Shown: positions 1-6,988, counted from the stretch's first letter. The stretch is DNA of 8,267 bases from CAYFHQ01 sp964342805 (GCA_964342805.1 CAYFHQ010000139.1:1-8267), one strand, 5' to 3'. Program-made: numbers and translations. The notes: a model not told the origin generated them from the letters alone.

Positions 1-36
1 TCCTGGTAGCCCGCTGGTTTTTGTTGCTTTTTGGTT
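1..36 (+). terminator. possible 3' half of a plus-strand terminator cut by the window edge
   Basis: The first bases read as a GC-rich arm (GGTAGCCCGCTGG) followed by T-rich sequence (TTTTTGTTGCTTTTT). This is how the 3' arm and U-tract of an intrinsic terminator would look for a plus-strand gene lying left of the window. The matching 5' arm would be outside the window, so the hairpin cannot be confirmed. It would sit convergent to the hydrolase gene that ends at 37. Confidence 0.25.
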
Positions 37-987
37 TTAAGACGTCATTCCCTCATGGACAGGGATCTTCCGTGTCTGACTATAGGGTTGGAAGTAAGAC
101 TCCGTGATGTTTAAATCATGGTCCAGTTCTACAGACGCATGGTGCATGAACTCGCCCTTGAAATGGTAACGTAGGTCAATGACCCGCAGGGAGTGGCCAT
201 GTTCATGGCTGGTGTGCTCAATGTGATAGTTGGGTGTAAAGTCAGCAAAATACCGGCCCACGTTGGTCTTATGGAACAAGGGTTGAGCCATGTCACTGTC
301 TTTCACAAAGTCTGAGATCACATGGAAGTCTTTGATCAAGGGATTGTAGTTGCCCACGATGTGATGGGAAACTGAGTCCACAATAAAGTCCCACTTATAA
401 AATACCTTTAATGAAGGTAAAATCCGAACAGACTTAACGCGGTGGCTTTGGCCAAAGTGGTCTTTGACTACCCTGCCCGCATGGAGGCGAGCAAAGAAAC
501 GTAAAAAGATATAACCAAAGAATATGGCAGCCGTTGTGGTCAAGGAAATGGCCGAGTGCTGGCGGTAGGCGATCAAGAAGATGGCCAAGATGGAGATCAC
601 CGGGTCATATAAGGACAAAATGTTTACCTTGAGTTTTTTATGGATCAGCATGGCACCGTAGGAATTGAGGATATCAAAGCCCGTGTGGGAGAGTCCCCCT
701 ATAAAAGTCCACAAGAAGACATGCCAAAAGGATAATGTCGGAAACAAGAAGGTCAAACCATAGGTAATGCCCACTGCCAAAACAGCCAGGGCAGGTACTG
801 AATGGGTAAAGCCTCTGTGATGTTTACAATACACTAGATCGTCAAAGAATAATCGTGACACCACATCAATGTCGGGTGCCATGGCGCCTAGGGCGCAACC
901 AATGGCCGCCGGGTTGTCCAGCGACACTGCTTGACCGGAGAAAGACGAAATCGCCAATCCGATCACACCATGGGTTATTGGGTCCAT
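37..987 (-). CDS. YdjM/DUF457-family membrane-bound metal-dependent hydrolase
   Basis: A 316-residue membrane protein of the YdjM-like (DUF457) putative metal-dependent hydrolase family. Seen in the sequence: the N-terminal MDPITHG opening with His6, the APDID motif (37-41), the family hallmark KHHRGFTHS (55-63), and a later GGLSHTGFD (97-105) offering His101 and Asp105. These His/Asp residues are the probable metal ligands. Hydrophobic stretches at about 64-85, 86-98, 124-141 and 150-165 are likely membrane segments. Residues from about 170 to 316 form a more polar C-terminal domain. The ATG at 987 is preceded by GAGGTGA at good spacing. The substrate is unknown; E. coli YdjM is LexA-regulated, but no SOS box is evident here. 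It is monocistronic, with its own promoter just behind the methyltransferase stop codon. Family assignment is firm, biochemical role is not. Confidence 0.85.
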   Translation of the reverse strand: MDPITHGVIGLAISSFSGQAVSLDNPAAIGCALGAMAPDIDVVSRLFFDDLVYCKHHRGFTHSVPALAVLAVGITYGLTFLFPTLSFWHVFLWTFIGGLSHTGFDILNSYGAMLIHKKLKVNILSLYDPVISILAIFLIAYRQHSAISLTTTAAIFFGYIFLRFFARLHAGRVVKDHFGQSHRVKSVRILPSLKVFYKWDFIVDSVSHHIVGNYNPLIKDFHVISDFVKDSDMAQPLFHKTNVGRYFADFTPNYHIEHTSHEHGHSLRVIDLRYHFKGEFMHHASVELDHDLNITESYFQPYSQTRKIPVHEGMTS

Positions 988-1038
988 TATTCACCTCATC
1001 TATAGGAAAAACGGTCATTTTCAATCATTATGTTAACC

Positions 1039-1068
1039 ATTATAGACCGAAATAGGGGTGAAAATCAA
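1039..1068 (-). promoter_or_regulatory. sigma-A-type promoter of the hydrolase gene
   Basis: On the minus strand a -35 box TTGATT (1063-1068) is followed after 18 bases by a perfect -10 TATAAT (1039-1044). It lies in the 83-base gap directly behind the methyltransferase stop codon, with the ribosome binding site GAGGTGA and ATG (987) downstream. A weak inverted repeat, CGGTC at 1012-1016 and GACCG at 1045-1049, brackets the likely transcription start, but its arms are too short to call an operator. Confidence 0.65.
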
Positions 1069-1070
1069 TG

Positions 1071-1715
1071 TCAGTACTTGGATACTCGACGAAAAGTGAC
1101 AATATTCTTATTATTCGTGAATAAAACGTCTAAGCCAAAGGCCTCTGCCATGACCCTAAAACTATCCAGGGTGTAAAAGGCGATATGGGTGGCTTCCCTC
1201 CGGTAGCGCCAATTGAGAAAGGCCTGGTCATGGGGCGGAAAAGAAGTCATGATAGCCAGTACCCCACCGGGTTCCAGAAGTCCAACGATTTTTTCGATCT
1301 CTCCCATGGGGTCAACAAAGTGTTCGAAGACCTCTGTGGACGTGATCAAATGATAGCGGTCATCTAACACTTTCTGGTCAGGATAAAAGTGAAGGTCATA
1401 CACAGACGTGTCAAACCCTCTTCTTATTAAAAGTTCAGCTAACACGGGTCCCGGACCACAGCCAAAGTCTAGTGCCCTTCCCTCTTGTACAAAGGGATCA
1501 ACTGCGGGTTCTAGAAAACGCTCCAAATAAGCAATGTATCCAGGATCATCAATGGAGTTTTCATGGGTATTATACTCTGCCCGCTCCTCCTCAAAGGAAA
1601 CGTGGTGGGCAGGGTCCATATAGATGAAACCACAGGCCTCACACCGGTGGTAAAGATGGTCAAATTGTGTGTCATTCAGTGGTTTGGTAGCTTGATTACA
1701 GATTAAACAGTTCAT
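1071..1715 (-). CDS. class I SAM-dependent methyltransferase with N-terminal cysteine knuckle
   Basis: A 214-residue protein when started at the ATG at 1713-1715. Residues 1-35 hold two CxxC pairs (Cys3/Cys6 and Cys25/Cys28), probably a zinc knuckle. The Rossmann methyltransferase core follows: motif I LDFGCGPGP (82-90), the acidic end of strand 2 at about Asp107, TEVFEHF (127-133), and a GLLEPGGVLAI strand-4 region (146-155). The WRYRREATHIAFYTLDSFR stretch (169-187) is typical of the zinc-ribbon-linked Methyltransf_23-like proteins. The frame stays open upstream to 1898, but that extension runs across a promoter and a terminator hairpin, so it is not coding. The ribosome binding site before 1715 is weak (GGCGAG, 7 bases away). 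A stronger AAAGGAG lies further up, only 2 bases before an in-frame TTG. The methyl acceptor is unknown and no partner gene is adjacent. Confidence 0.8.
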   Translation of the reverse strand: MNCLICNQATKPLNDTQFDHLYHRCEACGFIYMDPAHHVSFEEERAEYNTHENSIDDPGYIAYLERFLEPAVDPFVQEGRALDFGCGPGPVLAELLIRRGFDTSVYDLHFYPDQKVLDDRYHLITSTEVFEHFVDPMGEIEKIVGLLEPGGVLAIMTSFPPHDQAFLNWRYRREATHIAFYTLDSFRVMAEAFGLDVLFTNNKNIVTFRRVSKY

Positions 1716-1776
1716 GGTTTTACTCGCCAGGACACATGGGAACCCCAGCAAGACTCCTTTCTTAAAGTCAAGTATC

Positions 1777-1805
1777 ATGGTATCCATCTGTGACTGGAAT
1801 GTCAA
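1777..1805 (-). promoter_or_regulatory. promoter of the methyltransferase gene
   Basis: On the minus strand a consensus -35 TTGACA (1800-1805) and a -10 TACCAT (1777-1782, 4 of 6) are separated by exactly 17 bases. The site lies between the upstream lipoprotein terminator and the methyltransferase ATG at 1715, so it supports both an independent transcript and the shorter start. Confidence 0.65.
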
Positions 1806-1820
1806 CGCCATTGGAAGGGG

Positions 1821-1856
1821 CAAAAAAGAAAGGCTCCAACCGGTTGGGGCTGGAGC
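1821..1856 (-). terminator. intrinsic terminator of the chemoreceptor/binding-lipoprotein operon
   Basis: Inverted arms at 1833-1841 and 1848-1856 form a 9-bp GC-rich stem with a 6-base loop. As minus-strand RNA one pair is a G-U wobble and the other eight are Watson-Crick. The minus strand then continues CTTTCTTTTTTG, giving a U-rich tail. It lies about 55 bases after the stop codon of the lipoprotein gene. Confidence 0.85.
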
Positions 1857-1910
1857 GCATCTTTTAAAGGGTAGGACGTTTGGCTGACAGCCATTCACAA
1901 GGTGACCAGC

Positions 1911-3506
1911 CTAGTCAGCAATCAGAAAATCAAAACCATGTTTGGTCAAAATATCGTTGTACTCCCCGCTCTCACGCAGGAGGTTAATACCTACGTTAAA
2001 GGCCTCTACCACCTCGTCGGCATTGGGGTAAGCCTTGTCCACCAACATGCCCATGTCCAGGGACTGGAGTGGCTTCTTCATGAACTTAAACTTGGACACT
2101 TCACCAGGCCATTCACTGTTAATGAACTCAATGGCCACAAGGGGTGTTGTGGGTAGGAGGTCAAAACGGCCGTTGTAGAGTTTCTTAATGGCGTCGGTTT
2201 CAGACGTAGACAGGTCCACGTCCATGTTTCGACTTTCAAACTCCACCAAGTAGGAGTACTCTTCCGCACCACCAAACTTGAGGTTGTTTAGATCAGCCAG
2301 ATCGTCATAGTCCCCTGGAATGCTAGTGTTGTCCGTCATATACATGAGTTTGGTCTCAGAAACCGTGAGCGGCGACGTAAACAAGAAGGTCTCCTTACGT
2401 TCGTCGGTCATGGACCAGGGGTAGGTCCCCGCCGCATTGTGGGCCTTAACTTCTTCCATGGCCTTGGTCCACGGGAAGAACTTGATTTCCACGTCAACAC
2501 CAACCTTGTCAAAGGCCTTGGTAATGATTTCAGTGGTAAAGCCCTGGTCGTCTAGGCCCTCACCCACATAGGGGGCCCACTCGCCTGTTGCGATGACCAG
2601 CTTGCCCAAGTGGCCGTAGTCGGTCACTTGGCCCATCATTTCCCCATCGTCTTCCACGATCAAGAACTCAAAGCCATTTCGGATGAGGATATTGTCATAT
2701 TCACCCTTGGCTCGAAGTCGGGCCATGCCCTGGGCAAAGAGCTGTAGCAACTCTTCTTGATCGGGATAGTTCTTAGAAACGATGATCCCCATGTCTGTTG
2801 ACAAAATCGGTGTTCGCAGGAAGTCAAAGGCATTGATTTGGTCGGGATAGTGCTCCTTAATCAGGTCTTGGAAGACCAAGGGATTGCCCGGCATAAGGTC
2901 GATCCGGTCATTCATGAGTTTGTTGAGGGCGTCCACCTCATTGGAGGCGATGTCCACGGTCACCCCTTCTGCTTCCATAATGTCCACGTGGGAGAAGGTG
3001 TCCACCCCACCAAAGCGTAGGTCGGAAATAGGCGAAAAGCCTGTGAAATCCTCTGGTACAGCAGGATTACCCGCCATGTAATAGAGGTTCTCTGCACTGG
3101 TGGCCACGGGTACAGAAAAGGCAAATGTCGCCTTTCGCTCCTCAGTAAAGGACCAGGGATAGGTCCCGAACATTTCACCAGACTCCACCAATTCAAAGGC
3201 TCTGGCCCATGGGAAGAACTCCAGTTCCACGTCCACGTCCACTTCATTGAAGGCAGCTATTATGATTTCAGAGGAGAAGCCTTGTCCTGGAATGTTCTCG
3301 CCCACATAGGGGGCCCAGTCCCCTGTTGCCAGGGTCACTTTTCTCCGCTCTGTGGTCGTAGGTTCTGCAACCACTTGAGACTCCTCTTGTTCAATGGTTT
3401 GGTTGGCTATCAGCAAGTCCCGGGAAAACTCCGAGTCCGCCACGGTACAGCCGACCAGGACCATCATGGTGATCAATAGTAGAATGGATATTTTTTTCAT
3501 CATCAT
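1911..3506 (-). CDS. lipoprotein with two tandem family-3 solute-binding domains
   Basis: An extracytoplasmic lipoprotein of about 531 residues. A short basic-hydrophobic signal ends in lipobox LVGC (Cys20 from the chosen start), followed by a polar linker to about residue 54. Two complete SBP_bac_3-type (polar amino acid-binding-like) domains follow, at about 55-283 and 301-529. They share landmarks at a fixed 246-residue offset: ATG(D/E)WAPYVGE, FFPW, GTYPWS, ERK-TF, FGG, DMG and GEY. By hand count they are about 44% identical without gaps. Three consecutive ATGs (3506, 3503, 3500) follow the ribosome binding site GGGGGTGA; 3506 or 3503 is best spaced, while a GTG at 3512 falls inside that site. 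The gene starts 9 bases after the chemoreceptor stop, so the two are probably translationally coupled. No permease or ATPase gene is in the window, so a sensory role is inferred. The ligand is unknown; amino acids or similar small solutes are likely from the family. Confidence 0.88.
   Translation of the reverse strand: MMMKKISILLLITMMVLVGCTVADSEFSRDLLIANQTIEQEESQVVAEPTTTERRKVTLATGDWAPYVGENIPGQGFSSEIIIAAFNEVDVDVELEFFPWARAFELVESGEMFGTYPWSFTEERKATFAFSVPVATSAENLYYMAGNPAVPEDFTGFSPISDLRFGGVDTFSHVDIMEAEGVTVDIASNEVDALNKLMNDRIDLMPGNPLVFQDLIKEHYPDQINAFDFLRTPILSTDMGIIVSKNYPDQEELLQLFAQGMARLRAKGEYDNILIRNGFEFLIVEDDGEMMGQVTDYGHLGKLVIATGEWAPYVGEGLDDQGFTTEIITKAFDKVGVDVEIKFFPWTKAMEEVKAHNAAGTYPWSMTDERKETFLFTSPLTVSETKLMYMTDNTSIPGDYDDLADLNNLKFGGAEEYSYLVEFESRNMDVDLSTSETDAIKKLYNGRFDLLPTTPLVAIEFINSEWPGEVSKFKFMKKPLQSLDMGMLVDKAYPNADEVVEAFNVGINLLRESGEYNDILTKHGFDFLIAD
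1920..3344 (-). repeat. intragenic tandem duplication, 738-base period
   Basis: The two binding domains of the lipoprotein are encoded by collinear segments at about 2658-3344 (domain 1) and 1920-2606 (domain 2), offset by exactly 738 bases. At DNA level, a 17-base identical block CCCACATAGGGGGCCCA lies at 2563-2579 and at 3301-3317, the same 738-base offset. Most of the rest has diverged, so the duplication is old, with patches of conservation around WAPYVGE. Confidence 0.85.
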
Positions 3507-3508
3507 CG

Positions 3509-3516
3509 TCACCCCC
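3509..3516 (-). promoter_or_regulatory. ribosome binding site of the lipoprotein gene, overlapping the chemoreceptor stop
   Basis: The minus strand reads TAGGGGGTGACGATG. GGGGGTGA matches the ideal GGAGGTGA at 7 of 8 positions, and its first G is the last base of the chemoreceptor TAG stop (3516-3518). This sets the lipoprotein start at the ATGs at 3506/3503 and argues for coupled translation of receptor and binding protein. Confidence 0.75.
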
Positions 3517-5129
3517 TAGACCTTAAAGCTGGAGGACACGTCAATGAGGTCCTCAGCAATCTTCGCCAGATCGGTCGCCGCACCGGAAATTTCACTTACG
3601 ATCAACTCCTGCTGCTTCACACGCTCAAGAATCCGCTCAGACTCCTGAACAGAGGTCTTGGAATTGGAGGTGATATTGCCAATGGACACCACCACTTCCT
3701 TGGTGTGCTCGATCTGGTCATGGGTGTTTTCCTTGATCACATGGAGTTGCTCCGAAGTATTCTCAGTGGACTCCATGATCTTACCCAGGGCTTCCACCGT
3801 CTGGGCCACCATGGTCTTGCCCTCTTCAATGGCCTGGGGCGCCCGGCTCATACACTCCACAGCTTCCCGGATGGTCTGCTGGATGTCCCGGATACTCTCT
3901 TCAATCCGTATGGTATTCTCACTGGACTGGTCTGCCAGCTTCTTAATTTCGTCTGCAACCACAGCAAAACCTTTGCCCGCCTCACCGGACCGGGCGGCCT
4001 CAATAGAAGCGTTTAGGGACAACATCTTGGTCTTGTCCGTAATTTCATTAATGGCGTCTACCGCAGAAGAAATCCCACCGGACTTGGCCGCTAAGCTGTT
4101 AATGATGTCTTCAGCGTCCTTAACGATTGTGTTAATGTCCGACACGGTTCTTATGGTTTCGTTCACGGCCGACTCCCCGTCTTTGGCCATGATCAAGGCA
4201 TTTTCAGAAGCATTGGTTGTCTCGTCGACAGCCGCAGCAATTTCTTCGAAATAATTGTTAATATCCTTGACCGAGCGGTCGATGGTTTCGATATCATCCG
4301 CCTGGTTTTTCATAATGTCTACAATGTCTTCTGTGTTATGGGAAATGTCCTTTACGATCTCTATGGAGTTGTCCACAGAAGCCGCCATTTCCTCTGAAGA
4401 CGCCGCCAGGGTATGGGCGGTGGTATTAAACTTGCTCACCAATTGGAACAAGTTTTCCGTCATGGCATTGAACTTGTTGGCCAAGATCCCCACTTCATCC
4501 TTGGTGTTGAGTTCCGCCCGGACGGTCAGGTCCCCTTGGGCAATAATGTCTGTTGCGTCCTTGAGTTTGTTGATGGACCGTACAACAATCTGTGTCACCA
4601 GGATAATCAAGACGATCAGAAGCACCAGGATCATTGTATTCTGGATCACTGTGGCTATAAATAGAGCCCTTATGTCTTCCTTAATAAAGTAATCTGTTAA
4701 AACCAGCTCCACATAACCAGCAGTCTCGTCACCAAACTTAACTTCATGGGCAAAACGGCCATCCACGATCTCCTCTGGGAAATTTCGTAGGAAACGGTCT
4801 TCGTACTCTGTTCCCTGGCCATCCTTGTCCACCATGTACATGAGTTTAAAGTTGCCGTCATAGAAGGCCACAATGGCCACTTCCGGGTCAGCTGCAATGG
4901 CCTCCCCCAACTGTTCTATGTTGGCCTGACTATAATCCCACAAGGGGTTACTGGACGCCGTGTCCAGCAATGTCAACAAGGACTGCCCCTTCATGTTCAA
5001 GGCCTCCGCCTTGTCTTCCACGTCTTGATTCACATTCCAAAGCAAGAATCCCCCCAAAATGAGTGCTGACACCAAGACGATCGGAATAATGAATTTACCT
5101 GCTAGACTCCTAAACGAGAATATTTTCAT
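3516..5129 (-). CDS. methyl-accepting chemotaxis protein (transmembrane chemoreceptor)
   Basis: A 537-residue chemoreceptor. The first membrane segment lies at about 12-31. A small extracytoplasmic sensor of roughly 125 residues (about 32-155) includes PLWDYSQANIEQLGEAI (62-78) and DPEVAIVAFYDG (81-92), which looks like a compact PAS/Cache-like fold. The second membrane segment is at about 156-181, then a HAMP domain at about 180-232 and a long coiled-coil signalling domain. Its hairpin tip (about 361-395) reads KTKMLSLNASIEAARSGE and GKGFAVVADEIKKLA. The trimer-contact residues N373, E377 and R380 are kept, while the usual QTN is KTK. There is no CheR-tethering pentapeptide at the C-terminus. 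GGAGG sits 7 bases before the ATG. It is the first gene of an operon with the twin-domain binding lipoprotein, a probable ligand-presenting partner. It signals to CheA/CheW, which are not in the window. Confidence 0.93.
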   Translation of the reverse strand: MKIFSFRSLAGKFIIPIVLVSALILGGFLLWNVNQDVEDKAEALNMKGQSLLTLLDTASSNPLWDYSQANIEQLGEAIAADPEVAIVAFYDGNFKLMYMVDKDGQGTEYEDRFLRNFPEEIVDGRFAHEVKFGDETAGYVELVLTDYFIKEDIRALFIATVIQNTMILVLLIVLIILVTQIVVRSINKLKDATDIIAQGDLTVRAELNTKDEVGILANKFNAMTENLFQLVSKFNTTAHTLAASSEEMAASVDNSIEIVKDISHNTEDIVDIMKNQADDIETIDRSVKDINNYFEEIAAAVDETTNASENALIMAKDGESAVNETIRTVSDINTIVKDAEDIINSLAAKSGGISSAVDAINEITDKTKMLSLNASIEAARSGEAGKGFAVVADEIKKLADQSSENTIRIEESIRDIQQTIREAVECMSRAPQAIEEGKTMVAQTVEALGKIMESTENTSEQLHVIKENTHDQIEHTKEVVVSIGNITSNSKTSVQESERILERVKQQELIVSEISGAATDLAKIAEDLIDVSSSFKV

Positions 5130-5161
5130 CGGTCTCCCTCCTCTTCACACCGGTCAGCTAG

Positions 5162-5191
5162 TTTATATATACCTCGTTTTGGGGGTGACAA
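5162..5191 (-). promoter_or_regulatory. promoter of the chemoreceptor operon
   Basis: On the minus strand, -35 TTGTCA (5186-5191) precedes a TATATATAAA run that offers -10 boxes TATATA (5164-5169, 16-base spacer) or TATAAA (5162-5167, 18-base spacer). The site is about 35 bases upstream of the chemoreceptor ATG. It looks like a housekeeping-sigma promoter; I saw no SigD-type motility promoter (TAAA-N15-GCCGATAT) in the gap. Confidence 0.5.
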
Positions 5192-5286
5192 GACAGGATT
5201 TTACCATTAATCTGATGCGGTTTTGAGGAATGCAACGGTTGGTAATCATTTGCTTATTCAAGCCGACCTATCGTATGGTTGCCTGG

Positions 5287-6177
5287 CTATTTTGCCAGTT
5301 TGTCCTGGATAAAAGTCAGGAGTTTTGCGCTTTCCTTATGGCTGGAAACCTGGGCTTCCACAAGGCATACTTCATACCAGTAGTCCACGGTGAGTGGGCG
5401 GTGAACAATGCCAGGCCTTTTGTAATAGGCACATACCTCTTCTGTCGCGAAAGTGATTCCAAAATCTTTTTCCACCAGGTCCATGATCATGGCCAGGTTG
5501 GCATAGTTGGTGTGGGTCCTGGTCTGGAGGGTGATCCCTGCGTCCTCCATGACCTTTGAGGTCATGGCATAGGGGTACTCGTCCTTATTGCTGGTGATTA
5601 ACTGGTTGCCCTTAAGGTCACTGGGATCGATGATCTTATTCTGAGCCAGGGGGTTATGTATACTCATAAGGACATGGAGAGACTCCCTGTAGAGGGTGGT
5701 TCTTTTGAGCTTGGGATTCTTCTTTGATAAGGGCGAATACTTGATTAGGGCCAGGTCCAGTTGGTGGTTGACGATCATAGATTCTAGAGCCTCAATGGCG
5801 TCTACCCGCATTTCATAATGGTCCTTGCCATGGAGGTCAAGGTAGGTCATGACCAGGTTATTGACAGGGCTGGTATGGGCCAGTTTAAAGAGACCAATAC
5901 CAAGCTTGGGCGCCTGGTCCTTATAGGAATGAATGGATGCCATAAAGGCTTCATAGGCTTTTAGGACCTGGCTTGAGTCATGGAGAAAGCGCTGGCCCTG
6001 GTCTGTGAGGGTCATCCCCTTCTTACTACGGTGAAACAAGCGTGTGCCCACTTGGTCTTCAATGGACTTGATACTTTGTGACAGGCTGGGCTGGGTAATG
6101 TGCAGAGCCTCTGCGGCCTTGGTCATGTTGCCGTGGTGGGCAACTGCATGGACATACTGAATTTCCCTTAGGGTCAT
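5287..6177 (-). CDS. LysR-type transcriptional regulator
   Basis: A 296-residue LysR family regulator. The N-terminal winged helix-turn-helix covers about residues 1-60, with the recognition region NMTKAAEALHITQPSLSQSI (17-36) and wing TRLFHRSKKGMTLTDQG (45-61). A linker helix follows (about 62-88), then the periplasmic-binding-like effector domain (about 90-296). The ATG at 6175-6177 gives the standard MTLREIQYVHAVAHHG opening and has GGAGGAGG 5 bases upstream. An in-frame ATG at 6210 would add 11 residues but has no such site. The gene diverges from the GNAT acetyltransferase, and the spacer carries a T-N11-A palindrome, as expected for an autoregulated LysR gene. The inducer is not predictable from the sequence. 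I saw no convincing terminator in the 157 bases before the chemoreceptor gene, so some readthrough into that operon is possible. Confidence 0.92.
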   Translation of the reverse strand: MTLREIQYVHAVAHHGNMTKAAEALHITQPSLSQSIKSIEDQVGTRLFHRSKKGMTLTDQGQRFLHDSSQVLKAYEAFMASIHSYKDQAPKLGIGLFKLAHTSPVNNLVMTYLDLHGKDHYEMRVDAIEALESMIVNHQLDLALIKYSPLSKKNPKLKRTTLYRESLHVLMSIHNPLAQNKIIDPSDLKGNQLITSNKDEYPYAMTSKVMEDAGITLQTRTHTNYANLAMIMDLVEKDFGITFATEEVCAYYKRPGIVHRPLTVDYWYEVCLVEAQVSSHKESAKLLTFIQDKLAK

Positions 6178-6235
6178 GACAACCTCCTCCGGTCGGCTGT
6201 GGGGTTTCATAAGTGTGTTCTTTTAAAGCTAGTTT

Positions 6236-6241
6236 ATCATA
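6236..6241 (-). promoter_or_regulatory. likely -10 box of the LysR gene
   Basis: The minus strand reads TATGAT (5 of 6 to TATAAT) at 6236-6241, about 60 bases before the LysR ATG. No good -35 lies 16-18 bases upstream, so the promoter is weak. It overlaps the palindrome at 6238-6254, which suggests autorepression. Confidence 0.4.
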
Positions 6242-6254
6242 GGTTGTACCTATG
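6238..6254. promoter_or_regulatory. LysR-type operator palindrome (T-N11-A)
   Basis: CATAGGTTGTACCTATG is a perfect inverted repeat with 7-bp arms (6238-6244 and 6248-6254) around TGT. It contains T-N11-A (6240-6252), the classical LysR-family recognition pattern. It sits in the divergent LysR/GNAT spacer. A further ATAGGT half-site occurs at 6305-6310, near the GNAT -35 box, but a 6-mer like this also occurs by chance elsewhere in the window. Confidence 0.65.
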
Positions 6255-6325
6255 GATAAGATCGTTAGGAGCAATTATCTTTCTGGTCCATGTGGTAGTA
6301 GACTATAGGTAGATGATGATCAACA

Positions 6326-6354
6326 TTGACTGGAACCACCACCAACTATTCAAT
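6326..6354 (+). promoter_or_regulatory. promoter of the GNAT acetyltransferase gene
   Basis: The -35 TTGACT (6326-6331, 5 of 6) and -10 TTCAAT (6349-6354, 4 of 6) are separated by 17 bases. The expected transcript start near 6361 leaves a short leader containing AGGAGG (6369-6374) before the ATG at 6382. The -35 lies about 72 bases from the LysR operator, a distance compatible with LysR control. Confidence 0.5.
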
Positions 6355-6381
6355 ATCAAGAAGACCCTAGGAGGTAAAGGT

Positions 6382-6942
6382 ATGACTATCCGATACGAAC
6401 AAATCACCCATGACAATATAGATTTCTTGGCCCCCCTGGTCAACAACCTCATGGCTTTTCAGGCAGACCATGCCACCATCCGCAAGGATGTCATGGCCAG
6501 CATGAACTATGAAAATCGACTGAAACCTGAGTACGCAGCAACAGACCGTAAGTACATGGTGGTGGCCTTTGACGGCGACACCCCCATTGGTTTTGCCTTT
6601 GCAACGGTGGGTCAAGTGACGGCTGAAACTTTGGCCGCTAAACCTTCCTGGGCAGAAGAGCTGGGCGGGATTGGCTTCTATCCCCAGGACTACGAAGTAC
6701 CAAAGATCATTGGTACCTACAAACTCCTTTATGTTGACCCCAACTACAGGGGCCTCTCAGTTGGCGGACAGCTGTCAGGGCGTGTGATGACCTGGCTTCG
6801 TAACCAAGAGGACGTGAAGGACCTTTGGGTCTTTGTGGCCAATGGCAATGAGAAGGTCGGTAAACTGTATGAAAAGTATGGCTTTGTCTTGAGCCATAGT
6901 GTTTTTAATGGGTTTATTGATGCTTATGTGCAAGAGCGATAG
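6382..6942 (+). CDS. GNAT-family N-acetyltransferase
   Basis: A 186-residue single-domain GNAT acetyltransferase that transfers an acyl group from acyl-CoA to an unidentified amine. Seen: beta-strand MVVAFDGDTPIGFAFA (59-74), the motif A region KLLYVDPNYRGLSVGGQL (114-131) with the R123-G124-x3-G128-G129 pyrophosphate loop, and motif B with VANGNEKVGKLYEKYGF (152-168), including the Asn and the Tyr usually found there. The start is set by AGGAGG, 7 bases upstream of ATG 6382. The frame stays open 23 codons further up, but that stretch covers the promoter. It is the only plus-strand protein gene and diverges from the LysR gene, so it is the natural candidate target of that regulator. Substrate unknown. 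Confidence 0.88.
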   Translation: MTIRYEQITHDNIDFLAPLVNNLMAFQADHATIRKDVMASMNYENRLKPEYAATDRKYMVVAFDGDTPIGFAFATVGQVTAETLAAKPSWAEELGGIGFYPQDYEVPKIIGTYKLLYVDPNYRGLSVGGQLSGRVMTWLRNQEDVKDLWVFVANGNEKVGKLYEKYGFVLSHSVFNGFIDAYVQER

Positions 6943-6988
6943 ATCACTAATCAGCTTTCGTTTGAATTACAACCCAGACCAGTAACAC

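Noticed and set aside
3658..4254. Long plus-strand open frame of 198 codons opposite the chemoreceptor gene
   Set aside because: It is antisense to a well-supported chemoreceptor coding region, has low-complexity Ser/Met/Leu-rich content and no ribosome binding site; it is a shadow frame.
5266..5271. ACCTAT half-site upstream of the chemoreceptor as a second LysR target
   Set aside because: Single 6-base half-sites occur by chance several times in this window (for example within coding sequence near 760 and 3158), so this one carries no weight alone.
5233..5282. GCAAC/GTTGC inverted pair as a LysR terminator
   Set aside because: The arms are only about five bases with a loop of roughly 40 bases and no T-tract.
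6313..6381. Upstream ATG extending the GNAT protein by 23 residues
   Set aside because: The extension overlaps the -35/-10 promoter, lacks a ribosome binding site, and a strong AGGAGG sits 7 bases before ATG 6382.
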